A stretch of DNA of 64,000 nt, from the NCBI GenBank assembly GCA_037013495.1, contig CM072811.1, forward strand, positions 20,830,159 through 20,894,158, written 5' to 3'. The translations under genes and the position numbers were made by a program. Below are positions 34,870-45,400 of the stretch, one piece after another. The stretch's first letter is position 1. Every line of letters begins with the position of its first letter. The DNA is from Hippophae tibetana. Its lineage: Eukaryota > Streptophyta > Magnoliopsida > Rosales > Elaeagnaceae. The notes under the pieces were generated by a model. The model was not told the origin of the DNA, ran no database searches, and was given only the letters and a program-made list of their open reading frames with translations.

Positions 34870-35616
34870 CACTACTACAAAAATAGATATTAAAGTCCGT
34901 TCAACACGTGAATCGACTTTAATTATTTTTTTTTTACAAAATTTACTCATTTTATATTATACTCAAATTAAAACTTGTAGTCGATCACTACATAATAGCA
35001 GTAAAAAAACTAAAATTAGTTTAGCAAATAATTTAAATAATACAAATATTTGAAAAATAAAATATTAATTAATAGCAAAAACATTACCATGGTATTGTTC
35101 TATGTTATTCAAGATCATCATATTCTTCTCCTGATGTTATAATACAAACCTATATATATAATATAAAAATTTATACATATAAATAATAACACATAATAAT
35201 AGAAAAAAATATGAATAAGTGCGTTGATTCTAGGTGTCAATCGACGTTATGCTACGTGGATAGCATCGGTTCACCACGTCAACCGACACTATGTTCACGT
35301 GTAACGTCGGTTGACGTGCTGAACCGACGCTACACGTGAACATAGTGTCGGTTGACGTGGTGAACCGGCGCTATCCACGTATCGTAACGTCGGTTGACAC
35401 TTGGAACTGACGCTATCCACGTAGCATAGCGTCGGTTCCAGGTGTTAATCGACATTATTGTAGAATATTGTTAATCGATTAACACCTGGAACCGACGTTA
35501 CATCCTATGTGGATAGCATCAGTTCTACACCGAACCGACTTTAAATTCATTATAAGTTGGTTTTTTCCAAAAACCGACTTTACATATCGACTTAAATACT
35601 CATTTTTGTAGTTGTG
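34870..35616 (+). mobile_element. Second non-autonomous CACTA element (747 bp), in viral pol
   Basis: Termini CACTACTACAAAAATAG and TTTTGTAGTTGTG with AAT duplicated at 34867-34869 and 35617-35619. Its central part (about 34980-35215) and the GTCGGTT/AACCGAC subterminal units match the element at 26677-27573. More substitutions in the terminal repeats and palindromes suggest it is older. Confidence 0.85.
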
Positions 35617-35619
35617 AAT

Positions 35620-36130
35620 ATTATTTAGTATATAGGGTTATAGGTTATGTTTTCTATTTTCAATTTTAATCCTAAATATTTAATTTTTTGTTGTGCAAGT
35701 ACTGTTTTCTTTTCATATAGTATAATACTCTCTTTTCTACATTATTGTAGAATATTGATAATATCTAATTTAATTCATTATTGAAAACCAAAATATCATT
35801 TATGAAAACACGACAAATATCTTGTAATTTCTAGAAGATGTTATCCATATATCTTTAAAAGCTACTTGGAGCTTGTTTTAGTCTAAATAGTATAATTGTC
35901 CATTGGAATTGTCCTTGGGGTAACTAAATGCCATTAATTTTTGAGATTCTTTCTCCAATTTTATTTGCCAAAATTTGCTTTTACAATCAAAACTTGAGAA
36001 GTATTTCGTTCCTTTTATTAATGACAATAGTTCTTCTTTCTTTGGAATGAAGTATTCATCATCAATGGTTTCTTTATTTAATTTTTTAAAGTTTATTACC
36101 ATTCTCTTTTTTCCTTTTTATTCATCTTCT
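35620..36130 (-). pseudogene. Reverse transcriptase of the endogenous pararetrovirus
   Basis: The minus-strand frame from 36102 has the RT fingers/palm start: VINFKKLNKETIDDEYFIP, then YFSSFDCKSKFWQIKLE, where FDCKSKFWQI holds the first catalytic Asp, and MAFSYPK. The region continues leftwards towards the CACTA insertion, but the YxDD block is not readable in one frame. Confidence 0.8.
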
Positions 36131-36489
36131 TTTGTGAGCTTCTTTTTCAATTAAAAATGATGAACTCGAGTGAGATGAATTACTTAGTATTGTGACTTTT
36201 AATTCCAAAAGTTCTTGAATTTGTTTTTCAAATTCAATCTTGTCTTCTAGAGTATAAATAATTGGTTATACTCTTATGACCTTTTTAGGATCTCTTAATT
36301 TTATATTGATTATTGTTTTAGATTTATTTATTTTTAGATCCAAAGGATTTTTTGAACTGACTGTTTTTAATAGTTTTCTGGTACGTGTTAGGGGTTTGTA
36401 TTCTTGTATATCATTGAGAAAATAGTTTTGTTTCTCTTCTATATTTAATGAAATATTTTCTAAATAAGGTTTTTGCTAGTCTTGCTAGT

Positions 36490-36956
36490 CTATCTCACCA
36501 CGTTTTTGCTTATTATATTGTTACATAAACGTGGGGTTTGAGATAGCTAAAGCTTTTCTTATTTTTGAAACATAGATGATATCTTCGTCTAGGGTTATGA
36601 GACTTATTTTATCTAAATATTGTGTGGAAGGTTGATATAGGTTTAGGAAATTATTTTCTATTAATAAATCAACTCATGTTTTATGTTGATATAAGGTAGG
36701 CATGTGAAACGTTTCTCTTCCTATCACCACGTTTTCGCTTATTATATTGTTACATAAAAGTGGGGTTTGAGATACCTAAAGCTTTTCTTATTTTTGAAAC
36801 ATAAATGGTATCTCCTTCTAGGGTTGTGAGACTTATTTATCTAAATATTGTGTGAAAGGTTGATGTAGGTTTAGGAAATTATTTTCTATTAATAAATCAA
36901 CTCCTATTTTATGTTGATATATGGTAGGCATGTGAAACTTTTCTCTTCCTATCATT
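36490..36956 (-). repeat. ~230-bp tandem duplication in the viral protease region
   Basis: 36490-36723 and 36724-36956 are direct copies at roughly 90% identity (both contain TAAAGCTTTTCTTATTTTTGAAACAT and TGTGTG(A/G)AAGGTTGAT in order). Because the second unit covers the protease C-terminal half, part of that domain is present twice in the viral sequence. Confidence 0.85.
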
Positions 36957-37115
36957 ATATCTATATCTTTTAATACCTTATTAAGATTTATTATAATATC
37001 GTTAGCAGTTCTTATAATTAATTTTTTTGGAATTTGTTTCCAGTGTTCTTTTGGAAATACATATTTACTAGCTACACACATACTAGCTCGTGTATCTATA
37101 TATGCATGTAAATGA
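36830..37115 (-). pseudogene. Aspartic protease of the endogenous pararetrovirus
   Basis: Minus-strand HAYIDTRASMCVASKYV holds the active site, DTRA instead of the expected DTGA. It is followed by an IIINLNKVLKDIDIMIGREK block and LIENNFLNLHQPF, the ending pattern of caulimovirid proteases. The Gly to Arg change should abolish activity. Confidence 0.8.
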
Positions 37116-37329
37116 TAAGTAGCATAGCCTTTAAATTTGAGCCATACTTTAATGTAAGTATTATTGGATTTTTAATATTTCATCTTCTCATGAAGAATAC
37201 CCACAATTTGAGTGTTCATATTCTTCCTCAGTTTCTTCTAATAGATAAATATTATAAGTATCATCTATATCAAATTCCTCGATTGGTTCTAATTCCATTT
37301 TGAAAGCTTCTTTCAAGTTTTTTGCTTTC

Positions 37330-37986
37330 TATGGAAATTCCTTTTTAAAATCCTTTCTATGTTGAAGTCTATTAGACGAATGACATAATATCATTTTTCA
37401 TTACAGATCCAACATCTACATTTTTTCTTTACTAAAAGGCAATAATTCATGTTTTTAGAAGGTTTATACCTCTTTTTCAAAAATATATTTTCTTATAGGT
37501 TTCTCTATTAAACCTTTTTTTTATATTTTTAGAAATCTTGTTTTCTGAATTTATATATTTTATATTTTTATTTATAAGATTTTATATTACATCAATATTT
37601 TCTTCGTATTCAAAAATCTTTTGTATCATAACAGATTTGATCATTTCCTCTTATTTATTTATATTTTTTTATTTCTTGACATTTAATAATTATCTAACTT
37701 TTAAGGCTTCTTATTCTTCCTCCTAGAATAACTAGTATAGTTTCTCTATTTCTCTGTTCCCAACGTTCTGTTAGGGTTTTATATAGTGTTTCATGAAATT
37801 TATGGAAAAACATTTCTTTATAATTTGTTTACATAGAGGGTGATAATTTATAGTAATACATTTCATATTCACAAAATAGAAGAATCTATATAACACATTT
37901 TACAAATTTTCATATTTGTTAGATGTCATTTAACTTTATTGATTTCATTTTCACTAGATTCAATGATAGTTCTTTCTTTATCTTCT
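37330..37986 (-). pseudogene. Coat protein (C-terminal part) of the endogenous pararetrovirus
   Basis: Minus-strand fragments include KICKMCYIDSS near 37905-37875 and a Lys-rich block ending in the knuckle CRCWICNEK near 37425-37400, where the expected Gly-His after it is lost to a stop. The knuckle is the nucleic-acid-binding signature of caulimovirid coat proteins. The N-terminal half lies at 53511-53950, beyond element B. Confidence 0.7.
37982..37986 (+). repeat. Left target-site duplication of element B (CTTCT)
   Basis: CTTCT before TGATGAGTG, repeated at 53511-53515 after the right end. Viral coat-protein sequence joins correctly across the two copies. Confidence 0.85.
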
Positions 37987-38283
37987 TGATGAGTGCTCAA
38001 AAAGCACTAAAATAACCATGATTTTATGTACCTTAATTGATTAAAAATACATATATTTATATGTTTTATCATATATTTATATAAATTTGTCTTTTTCGGA
38101 ATCACGGGTATTTTTATTGTTTTTCAGGTATTTTGGCTTAAAAACGCAATGTAAAGACTCAAAGAGGAATATTTGAAGCAATACATCACAAATATATCAA
38201 TAAATAAGTAAGAAAATGTCAACAAACATGGAAAAATCGGACGAAATGGGTCGAAAAGGTCAAAAATGTCAAAAAGACGGAAA

Positions 38284-38470
38284 TCGCGCGCCGCAGCCCA
38301 GCCGTGCGCGCGCCCCAGCGCCCAGCCGCGCGCGCCCCAGCGCGCCCCAGCGCCCCACTCCGCGCGCGCCCGCGCGCGCTGGCACTGTTCACGCGCGCCG
38401 AGCTGCGCGCAGCGACAGCCCCAGCGCGCGCGCGCAGCGCCCCAGCAGCCCCCCTCCGCGCGCCCAACGC
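38284..38470. repeat. GC-rich alternating GCGCGC block in U3
   Basis: Short GCGCGC/CCCAGCGC units in an otherwise AT-rich LTR. Its length differs between the LTR copies of the same insertion (the block is about 90 bp shorter at 49783-49880; a third version is at 51510-51680), as expected for a replication-unstable repeat. Reading frames through it are compositional artefacts. Confidence 0.8.
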
Positions 38471-38487
38471 GTTTTCGCCCCATTTTT

Positions 38488-38524
38488 CACGTGCAGCCGC
38501 CCCTGTGACGTCATGCTGACGTCA
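38488..38524 (+). promoter_or_regulatory. G-box plus paired TGACGTCA sites (as-1-like) in U3
   Basis: CACGTG at 38488-38493, TGACGTCA at 38506-38513 and again at 38517-38524, starts 11 bp apart, with a weaker TGATGACATCA just after. They lie about 90-105 bp upstream of the TATA box. CACGTG and paired TGACG motifs are known plant bZIP (G-box/TGA-factor) sites. Function here is inferred. Confidence 0.6.
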
Positions 38525-38613
38525 TTGATGACATCAGCAATTCCAATACGCGTTTTTACATTTTTTAATATTTTTTTAACATTTTTTTACTCATTTTTTC
38601 TCTCCATCCTCAC

Positions 38614-38622
38614 CTATAAATA
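38614..38622 (+). promoter_or_regulatory. TATA box of element B 5' LTR
   Basis: CTATAAATA, followed by the pyrimidine-rich start-site region used in the related LTRs. Confidence 0.7.
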
Positions 38623-40032
38623 CCCCCTTCCATTCACTTCAAAATACACCTTCAAAACTCACTTCTCTCTCCTTTCTTTCTCTCATTTCTTAGTTTTTAG
38701 TTTCTCTTAGTTTCTTTCTAAGTTTCTAAGCTTTTCTTAGTTTTTCTCTTAGTTTTTAGTTCAATTCTCTTAGGTTTAGTGTTCTTCTCTTTTTGAGAGG
38801 AACTTGTAATGTTTTTGTAATAATTTAGATTTTTGATTCAATATATGGAAGTGCAAATTCCGCTCGGAGGTTTTCTAGCAACGGGAATAGCGTCGAAGTT
38901 CTGTAAGGATTTTATTTTCTTTACAGTTATTTTTATGCTTTATTCTTACATGTTATATTCAACTTGTCTGTGGTTAAATTTAACTATGCTAGCTGTTTAG
39001 TAAAAATGATGTAATAACGACGTTGTTATGCTTGCGAAATATTAAATAGGTAAAAATCTTTAAAATGAATTGATTTTGTTTTTATTCAAGATTTTATATT
39101 AAGAATGTTAGAGAGAAATATATTATTTTTCATTACAAACTTAAACCCGAAAATTAGATTTTAAGGTTTAGTTATCCGGTCTAATTTAGAGTAGTGCTCT
39201 TTTATTTGTTGGTACAATCGCCCGGTAGTTAGAGTGAAACTCTATTTCAAAAGTTTTTATAAGAATTATTATGTGAAAATGTATTGACAACATGTTTTCA
39301 ATAGTGGTTTTAAAACTTGAAAGTTAGTACTCGGATAATTAAATTCTTAAGTTTAATTTGGACACCTTGAATAATGTTTAAATTGTCTAACCCCACCAAA
39401 GGTGGCATTTAAATGGTTCATTTTCAATCTCTTAGAAAAAGGAATTAATTTAATTAAGCATATTAGTTATCAACCCCACCCATAGGTGTTAATTGATTTG
39501 TTTAGTTAACAAAGAATATCTAACCCCACCAAAGGTGGTATTTATATAAAAAAGAGAGAATCAATAAAATATCAATTTATATCTTTAATAACCTAGTTAA
39601 TATGAGCAAGCATAATTAATTTAGTTATTATATCCATAAATACTCCGCTAATATAAATGATAAAAATTTGCATGAATATTTATTGAATCCGTATATATGT
39701 TTATTTTTAGATAATTATTTATTGAATTTGTATCTATGTTTATTTTTATGTTATTAGACTATATTTAATTAATCTGTATATATGTTTATTTTATGTTATT
39801 AGATTAGGAACACAAAAACCAAACTATCGTGACAGGATGTTTAGGATTTAATTTCGTTTTTAAAAGTTTGAATAATAAATTAAAAACCACATACATTCCT
39901 TCCTTAGATCGACCTTGGGAGTATACTTATCATTTTCTTCGAAATGATTCGTGCACTTGCGAGAGTTTTATAAATATTAAAACCAAAGTATTTGCGGGAA
40001 TCGGCGATGCCGGTTTTCGTTCATCAAGTTTT

Positions 40033-40050
40033 TGGCGCCGTTGCCGGGGA
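40033..40050 (+). other. Primer-binding site of element B
   Basis: TGGCGCCGTTGCCGGGGA, six bases after the LTR end. It is the PBS typical of Athila-type elements, generally assigned to tRNA-Asp. Confidence 0.9.
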
Positions 40051-40727
40051 GGAATAGCGTTTTTAAATTATTTATCAAAATTTTAAAAACATTTTTGTGC
40101 TGTAAATAATTGTGATATTTTAATAATAATCAAATTTCAAAATTCATAATAAATAAAAATAAAAAAATAAAAAAATAAAAAAAAATAATAATTTTTTTTG
40201 TAAAATAATTTAGAAATTTGAAATTTGAAGTAAAAAAATTTACCGTTCATAAATAGTAAAAAAAAAAAAAAATTCAAAAACTTAAATTTCAAAAAAAAGT
40301 TTTAAGTTAATAAGACATTATATAGCGTGAATAGTAAAATAAAATTACCGTTTATAAAAAAAAAAAACATTACTTGAATTTATACCTAATTAACTAAATA
40401 ACATAAAAAGTAAAAATCTAAGGGAGTTCTGTCTAGGAGACTAGTTCTTGGAAGCCTTTGTGCCACTAGTCTTTCCTGGGAACGTTGCTCTGGCTAGGAG
40501 AATGGTATTTAAGGTGCCGTTTGCACCACCATTCTTTCCTGGGAGCACTCTTGGTTAATACTAATTATGTTACAAAAAAATAAAAATAAAAAAATAAAAA
40601 AAAATTTCTTTTTTTTTAGGGTTTAACTAGTTTTGTTTAGTGTTTTGTATAAAATAACATGTAAATTTTATCTAAATTTTTTTTTATTTTGTTGACAGGA
40701 GTTTTAAATTTACGTTTACAATAGTCT
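40051..40727 (+). other. 5' leader of element B
   Basis: About 680 bp without a gene. AT-rich with one or two ACCGTT(C/T)AT...ATAGTAAAA units, then the double hairpin (40429-40550). A run of T ending in GTTGACAG|GAG near 40680-40700 looks like a 3' splice site just before the gag start; no splicing evidence is available. Confidence 0.5.
40429..40550 (+). ncRNA. Leader double hairpin of element B (cis-acting RNA candidate)
   Basis: Hairpin 1 has the perfect stem GACTAGT/ACTAGTC (40439-40445, 40465-40471). Hairpin 2 has GAATGGT/ACCATTC (40500-40506, 40528-40534) with an inner GGTGC/GCACC stem. Each is followed at once by TTTCCTGGGA (40472-40481, 40535-40544). The pair recurs in element A with pairing kept. 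Candidate packaging, dimerisation or translation signal. Confidence 0.55.
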
Positions 40728-42065
40728 ATGCGTGGTAGGAGATCCTTAGGAAACCCCCTTACACCATATGTAAATAAATTTCATAAATTTAAACAAGTGT
40801 CAACAAAACTGGATTCTACCCATCAACCTGTTTTTGAGCCAAACATAGAACCAAGTCTTAATCCTTTACTAGAACCAAAAGAAATGGAGGAAAACCAACA
40901 TATTAGGGAAACCACAATGAAAGAGTTTGCAAGACCGGTAATAGGCACGGCAACTGCCGCTATCCAGTTGGGGGAGGCTGCTCGGAATTACGACCTTAAA
41001 AATATTCATTTTTCTATGCTTCCTTCCTTTTATGGGTTACCTAATGAAGATTCTCTTTCCTTTATGAGAGATTTCTATGCTACGGTCCAAACATTCCCCC
41101 TCGGTATTCTAAACGAGGATCAACTTAGGATGAGATGTTTTCCCTACACTCTAAAGGATAAGGCCAAAGCTTGGTTGATGTCACTTCCCCCAGGTTCTCT
41201 GATGACATGGGGTAACATTTACAACAAATTCATGGGAAAATTCTATTCCCATCAAAAAACATCAGAGTTGAGAGGAAAGATTGCTACTTTCTCTCAGATG
41301 GATGGAGAACCATTCCATGAAGCTTGGGATAGGTTCAAGATGTTTCTCACTCAGTGTCCCCATCATAGCTTTCCCCTGCAGTTGCAGAACCAATTCTTTT
41401 ACGATGGACTTACACAACAATGTCAGTTCATTGTCGACAACGCTGCAGGAGGAGCAATAGGAGAAAAAACTGCCTCAGAGACGTATAACCTCTTTGAGAT
41501 GTTGGGTGCTAATTCCCAACAGAAAAGCTCCCGAGTGAGAAAAGCTGGAGTTCATGAAATCGACTCCAGTAATGAAGTTCAACAACAACTTGTTCAACTG
41601 ACTAAGCAAGTTGCCCTTCTCGCTACACAAACCAACACCAATAATGATCAATATGGTTTGTATAGCAACATGGGACATGGTACTGAAGCCTGTCCATATC
41701 AAGGAGAAACAACTGGACCTGAACAGGTCAATGTGTTGGGAGCATATCAACAGAGACCAAGGTTTGATCCCAATTCAAATACCTATAATCCTGGGTGGAG
41801 AAGTCATCCAAATTTCTCTTGGAGGCAAAACAACCCTCCTTTCACTCAAAGCTCAAACCAGGCAGGCCAGCAATTCCACCCACCTATTCCAAGAAGCATT
41901 CCCAATAAACCAACCTTGGAGGACAACTTGAATTCTTTTATTCAAGTCTGTAGGGATAACCAATCTAAAACCAATCAACGGTTGGACTCTGTGGAAGCTT
42001 CTATCAAAAAGGTGGAAGTTCAAGTTGAACAGTTAGTTGAACATTTGCAAAAAGGCAAAGACTAA
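40728..42065 (+). CDS. gag: Gag (first copy) of element B
   Basis: 445 codons, uninterrupted. The N-terminal ~65 residues are Pro-rich. The retrotransposon-gag domain spans about residues 80-230 (LLPSFYG-like MLPSFYGLPNEDSLSFM, then [17 protein letters not shown], then GEPFHEAWDRFKMFL). The region of the zinc knuckle reads Y309-x2-Y312-x4-H317-x4-C322; the two leading Cys of the knuckle in the second gag (C117, C120 there) are Tyr here, each explained by a single G to A change. A C-terminal coiled-coil-like stretch (TNQRLDSVEASIKKVEVQV) ends the protein. It lacks protease and pol. It would form virus-like particles; the damaged knuckle should reduce RNA binding. A second gag follows 350 bp downstream. 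Confidence 0.85.
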   Translation: MRGRRSLGNPLTPYVNKFHKFKQVSTKLDSTHQPVFEPNIEPSLNPLLEPKEMEENQHIRETTMKEFARPVIGTATAAIQLGEAARNYDLKNIHFSMLPSFYGLPNEDSLSFMRDFYATVQTFPLGILNEDQLRMRCFPYTLKDKAKAWLMSLPPGSLMTWGNIYNKFMGKFYSHQKTSELRGKIATFSQMDGEPFHEAWDRFKMFLTQCPHHSFPLQLQNQFFYDGLTQQCQFIVDNAAGGAIGEKTASETYNLFEMLGANSQQKSSRVRKAGVHEIDSSNEVQQQLVQLTKQVALLATQTNTNNDQYGLYSNMGHGTEACPYQGETTGPEQVNVLGAYQQRPRFDPNSNTYNPGWRSHPNFSWRQNNPPFTQSSNQAGQQFHPPIPRSIPNKPTLEDNLNSFIQVCRDNQSKTNQRLDSVEASIKKVEVQVEQLVEHLQKGKD

Positions 42066-42119
42066 TTTGATACTTAAATGAATTCAATGAAGAGGAGACA
42101 TTGAGTTTTTCATTCTGCA

Positions 42120-42185
42120 ATCTCCAAGCAACGTCTTACTAGAAGACGATAAATTTTAGTCCTGTATGGGAGGTCACCCATTATT
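42120..42185 (+). ncRNA. 3' hairpin pair after the first gag
   Basis: CGTCTT/AAGACG (42132-42137, 42143-42148) and ATGGG/CCCAT (42166-42170, 42177-42181). The same pair, in the same order, follows gag-pol at 47603-47651. Confidence 0.5.
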
Positions 42186-42417
42186 GTATTTTCCTTTGTT
42201 TTAGTTTGCGTGTAATAAAAATTCAGATGAAATAAAATTCGTTTGTTTCAAAAATTCTGTCCATTCGCTTAAATTAAAAAAAAAAAAAAAAATATTAGGT
42301 TCCTTGCACTTTTTGCTTTTACGTTTTATCAAGTTATAAATATTTCTTAGAGATATCTACTAAAAGCAAAATGTTGATACACAATAGGAGGAGGATCATT
42401 TTCAACTACAAACAACC
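42186..42417 (+). other. Spacer between the two gag genes
   Basis: AT-rich. Contains AATAAAA-type signals near 42212-42236 and an A18 run near 42277-42294. The second gag ATG at 42418 lies in ACCATGG context. Nothing else is seen. Confidence 0.5.
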
Positions 42418-45400
42418 ATGGGAGATGCTGAAGATAGGCGGAAAAAGATGAAAGAATATACAATGCCAATCATTGGCAATGTACCTTCCGGTATCCAATT
42501 ACAAGAGGCTGCAAGGAATTATGAATTGAAAAAGATTCATTATTCTTTATTGCCTTCCTTTTACGGTATCCCTAATGAAGACCCTTTGCATTTTATTCGA
42601 GAATTCTATGCTATTGTCCAAACCTTTCCACTACATGCAATTAATGAAGATCAACTTAGGATGAGGTGTTTTCCTTACACTCTCAAAGATAAAGCTTGGT
42701 CATGGTTCATTACTCTACAGTCAGGTTCTCTTAAAACTTGGGAGGCAGTCTATGAAATTTTTATGGGTAGGTTCTATTCCCATCAAAAGACTGTTGATCT
42801 AAGAACAAAGATAGCAACATTTTCTCAAATGTATGAAGAGCCCTTTTCATGAAGCTTGGGAACGATTCAAACTCCTTTTCATTCAATGTCAAAATCATAG
42901 CTTTCCATTACAGCTACAAAACCAATTCTTTTATGATGGATTGACACTACAGAGTCAATACATGGTTGATAATGCTGCTGGAGGTGCTGTAGGAGAAAAG
43001 ACCGCAGAGGAAACCTATAATCTTTATGAGCTGTTGGGTTCTAATTCCCAACAAAGAGGTGGTAGAAGGAAAGCAAAGGTCAATGAAGTCGGCTCTGATA
43101 ATGAGATAACCTTGCAACTTGCTGAATTGACTAAACAAGTGAAATTCCTCACTTCCCACCAAATTTCAAATCAAGAGGTATGTGAAGTGTGTTGTTCAAT
43201 TGGGCATGGTACTCATAATTGTTCAAATACTTGTGATTCTAGTGTCGATGCCATAGAGGAAGTTCAATCTTTTCAAAGATATCATCCAAACACCTATAAT
43301 CACCCAGCCTACACCCAATATCCAACACTAAGGTCAGATAACAACCACCCTTACCCACCAAGCCAATCTTTTAAGCCAACCTTAGAAGATAGCTTGAATG
43401 CTTTTATTCAAGTTAGTCGTGACAACCAATTGATGACTAATCAAAGGTTGAACACCATGGAGGCTTCGGTTAAAAGGATTGAATCTAAAGTTGGGCAACT
43501 GGCTGAACAAATGCAAAAGAAAGAACCAGGAAAGTTGCCCAGTCAACCAGAACAAGCAAAGGATGTTAGAACCCTTCGAAGTGGTAAGGTAGTCAATACT
43601 AGTTTACCTGAAATCTCTAACAATCTACCTTGTAGTTCAGGTAACAAAGAAGGCGATACTCTAATCTCGCAAAAAGGAGAAACAAGTGTTAAACTTAACA
43701 AGCCTTCTGAAAAACTCATTGGGGGGTCATCTGACACCCCCAAAATTCAAAAGACAACAGAACCACACCAGATACAAGTACCTTTTCCCCACCGGTTGAA
43801 AGAATCCAAACAAGATAAGCAATTCACTGATCTTTTTAATATGCTCTCTAAAGTAAATATCAATTTACCATTATTAGAAGTGATCATGAATGTGCCCTCA
43901 TATGCCAAATTTTTCAAAGAGTTGAACACTAAGAAAAGGAGGTATGAACTGAATGAACGAGTAGTAGTATCAGAAATTTCTAGCGCTGTACTTCAGCACA
44001 AACTACCCCCTAAGTTGAAAGACCCTGGAAGTTTTATTATAAACATAACTATGGGGGATAGGAAGGTTGCTAAAGCAATGCTTGATTTAGGTGCTAGTAT
44101 AAATTTGATGCCCTACTCTATATTCTTACAACTCAATCTAGGGGATTTAAAACCCACAACTATGTCCCTTCAACTTGCAGATAGATCTCTTAAATATCCA
44201 GAGGGAATAGTTGAGGATGTTTTGGTACAGGTAGACAAACTGATAATACCTGTTGACTTTGTGGTTCTGGATATGCAAGAAAATCCAGCATTGGACAGAG
44301 AGCACACAATATTGCTTGGTAGACCATTTATGGCAACTACTAAAACTATTATTGATGTCCAAGATGGAAATTTGACAATGACAGTCTTAGGAGAGACTGT
44401 TCATTTTAAAGTTTTTGATTCTTCACCTTTCCCTTCTATTTCTGCCATCGATGAAATATTCGATGTTGATCCTTTGGATAATCTTGTCCAAAACACCTTT
44501 TTCCGAACCAGAATAGAAGACAAGCTTGAAACCGTTCTTACACTTGAAAAGGTTGAAGAAGATTTAGATGAGGAAATAAAGGGGTACCTTGAACAACTAG
44601 ACAATAATGAAGTGATGACAAAATCTAGTACACTTTTAAATCTACCCAGTTCTTCATCTATTAAAGAGGCCAATCCACCTGAACTTGAACTCAAAGACTT
44701 ACCTGAGCACTTAAAATATGTGTTTTTGGGAGAAGGGGAAACTTATCCAGTGATAATTTCTTCAACCTTGACCAAACCACAAGAAAAGGAACTCATCAAA
44801 GTGCTTAAACAGTTTAAGAAATCTATAGGTTGGAGTATAGGGGATATAAGAGGCATTAGTCCAACAATGTGTATGCACAAGATCAACTTGGAGGACGGTG
44901 CTAAACCTGTACGAGAGGCCCAAAGAAGACTAAACCCAAACATGCAAGAGGTAGTTAAGAAGGAAATTCTTAAATTATTAGAAGAAGGGATTATCTACCC
45001 TATTGCAGATAGTAAGTGGGTTAGTCCAGTGCATGTGGTACCAAAGAAATCTGGGATAACAGTTGTTAAGAATGACAAAAGTGAATTAGTGCCCACTAGA
45101 ATAATCACTGGATGGAGAATGTGTATAGATTTTAGGAAACTAAATTTATATACGAAAAAGGATCACTTTCCTCTTCCATTCATTGATCAAATGTTGGAAA
45201 GATTAGCTGGGCACGAATTTTACTGTTTTTTGGATGGACTGTCTGGATATTATCAAGTACCCATAGCACCAGAAGATCAGGAAAAGACCACATTTACATG
45301 TCCTTTTGGGACATTTGCTTTTCGCAGAATGCCATTTGGGTTATGCAATGCCCCTGCCACGTTCCAGAGATGCATGATATCCATTTTCTCGGACATGGTG

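Larger units (their letters stand above)
32000..37986 (-). mobile_element. Endogenous pararetrovirus (Caulimoviridae-like), left part
   Basis: Minus-strand sequence with the caulimovirid order coat protein, protease, RT, RNase H, TAV-like protein (reading from 37986 leftwards). It continues at 53511 on the other side of element B, with CTTCT duplicated at the break. All genes carry stops and frameshifts, so it is a dead genomic copy. A CACTA element sits in the RT-RNase H region. The left limit is uncertain: recognisable domains end at about 33300, and a 63-codon minus-strand frame at 32224-32033 is unassigned. Confidence 0.8.
37987..40026 (+). repeat. 5' LTR of element B
   Basis: 2040 bp, TGATGAGTGC...GTTCATCA, with 6-bp inverted ends TGATGA/TCATCA. 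It contains a GC-rich U3 block (38284-38470), a G-box, two TGACGTCA sites, a TATA box, and three copies of a CCCCACC(A/C)AAAGGTGG-like or CCCACCCATAGG block (39395-39540). Confidence 0.9.

Noticed and set aside
38124-38710. Several overlapping Ala/Arg/Pro-rich open frames on both strands (also near 7770-7975, 12966-13300, 49620-50139, 51269-51835)
   Set aside because: They arise from the GC-rich U3 block, which has few stops in any frame; the frames change with block length and sit in LTR promoter DNA.
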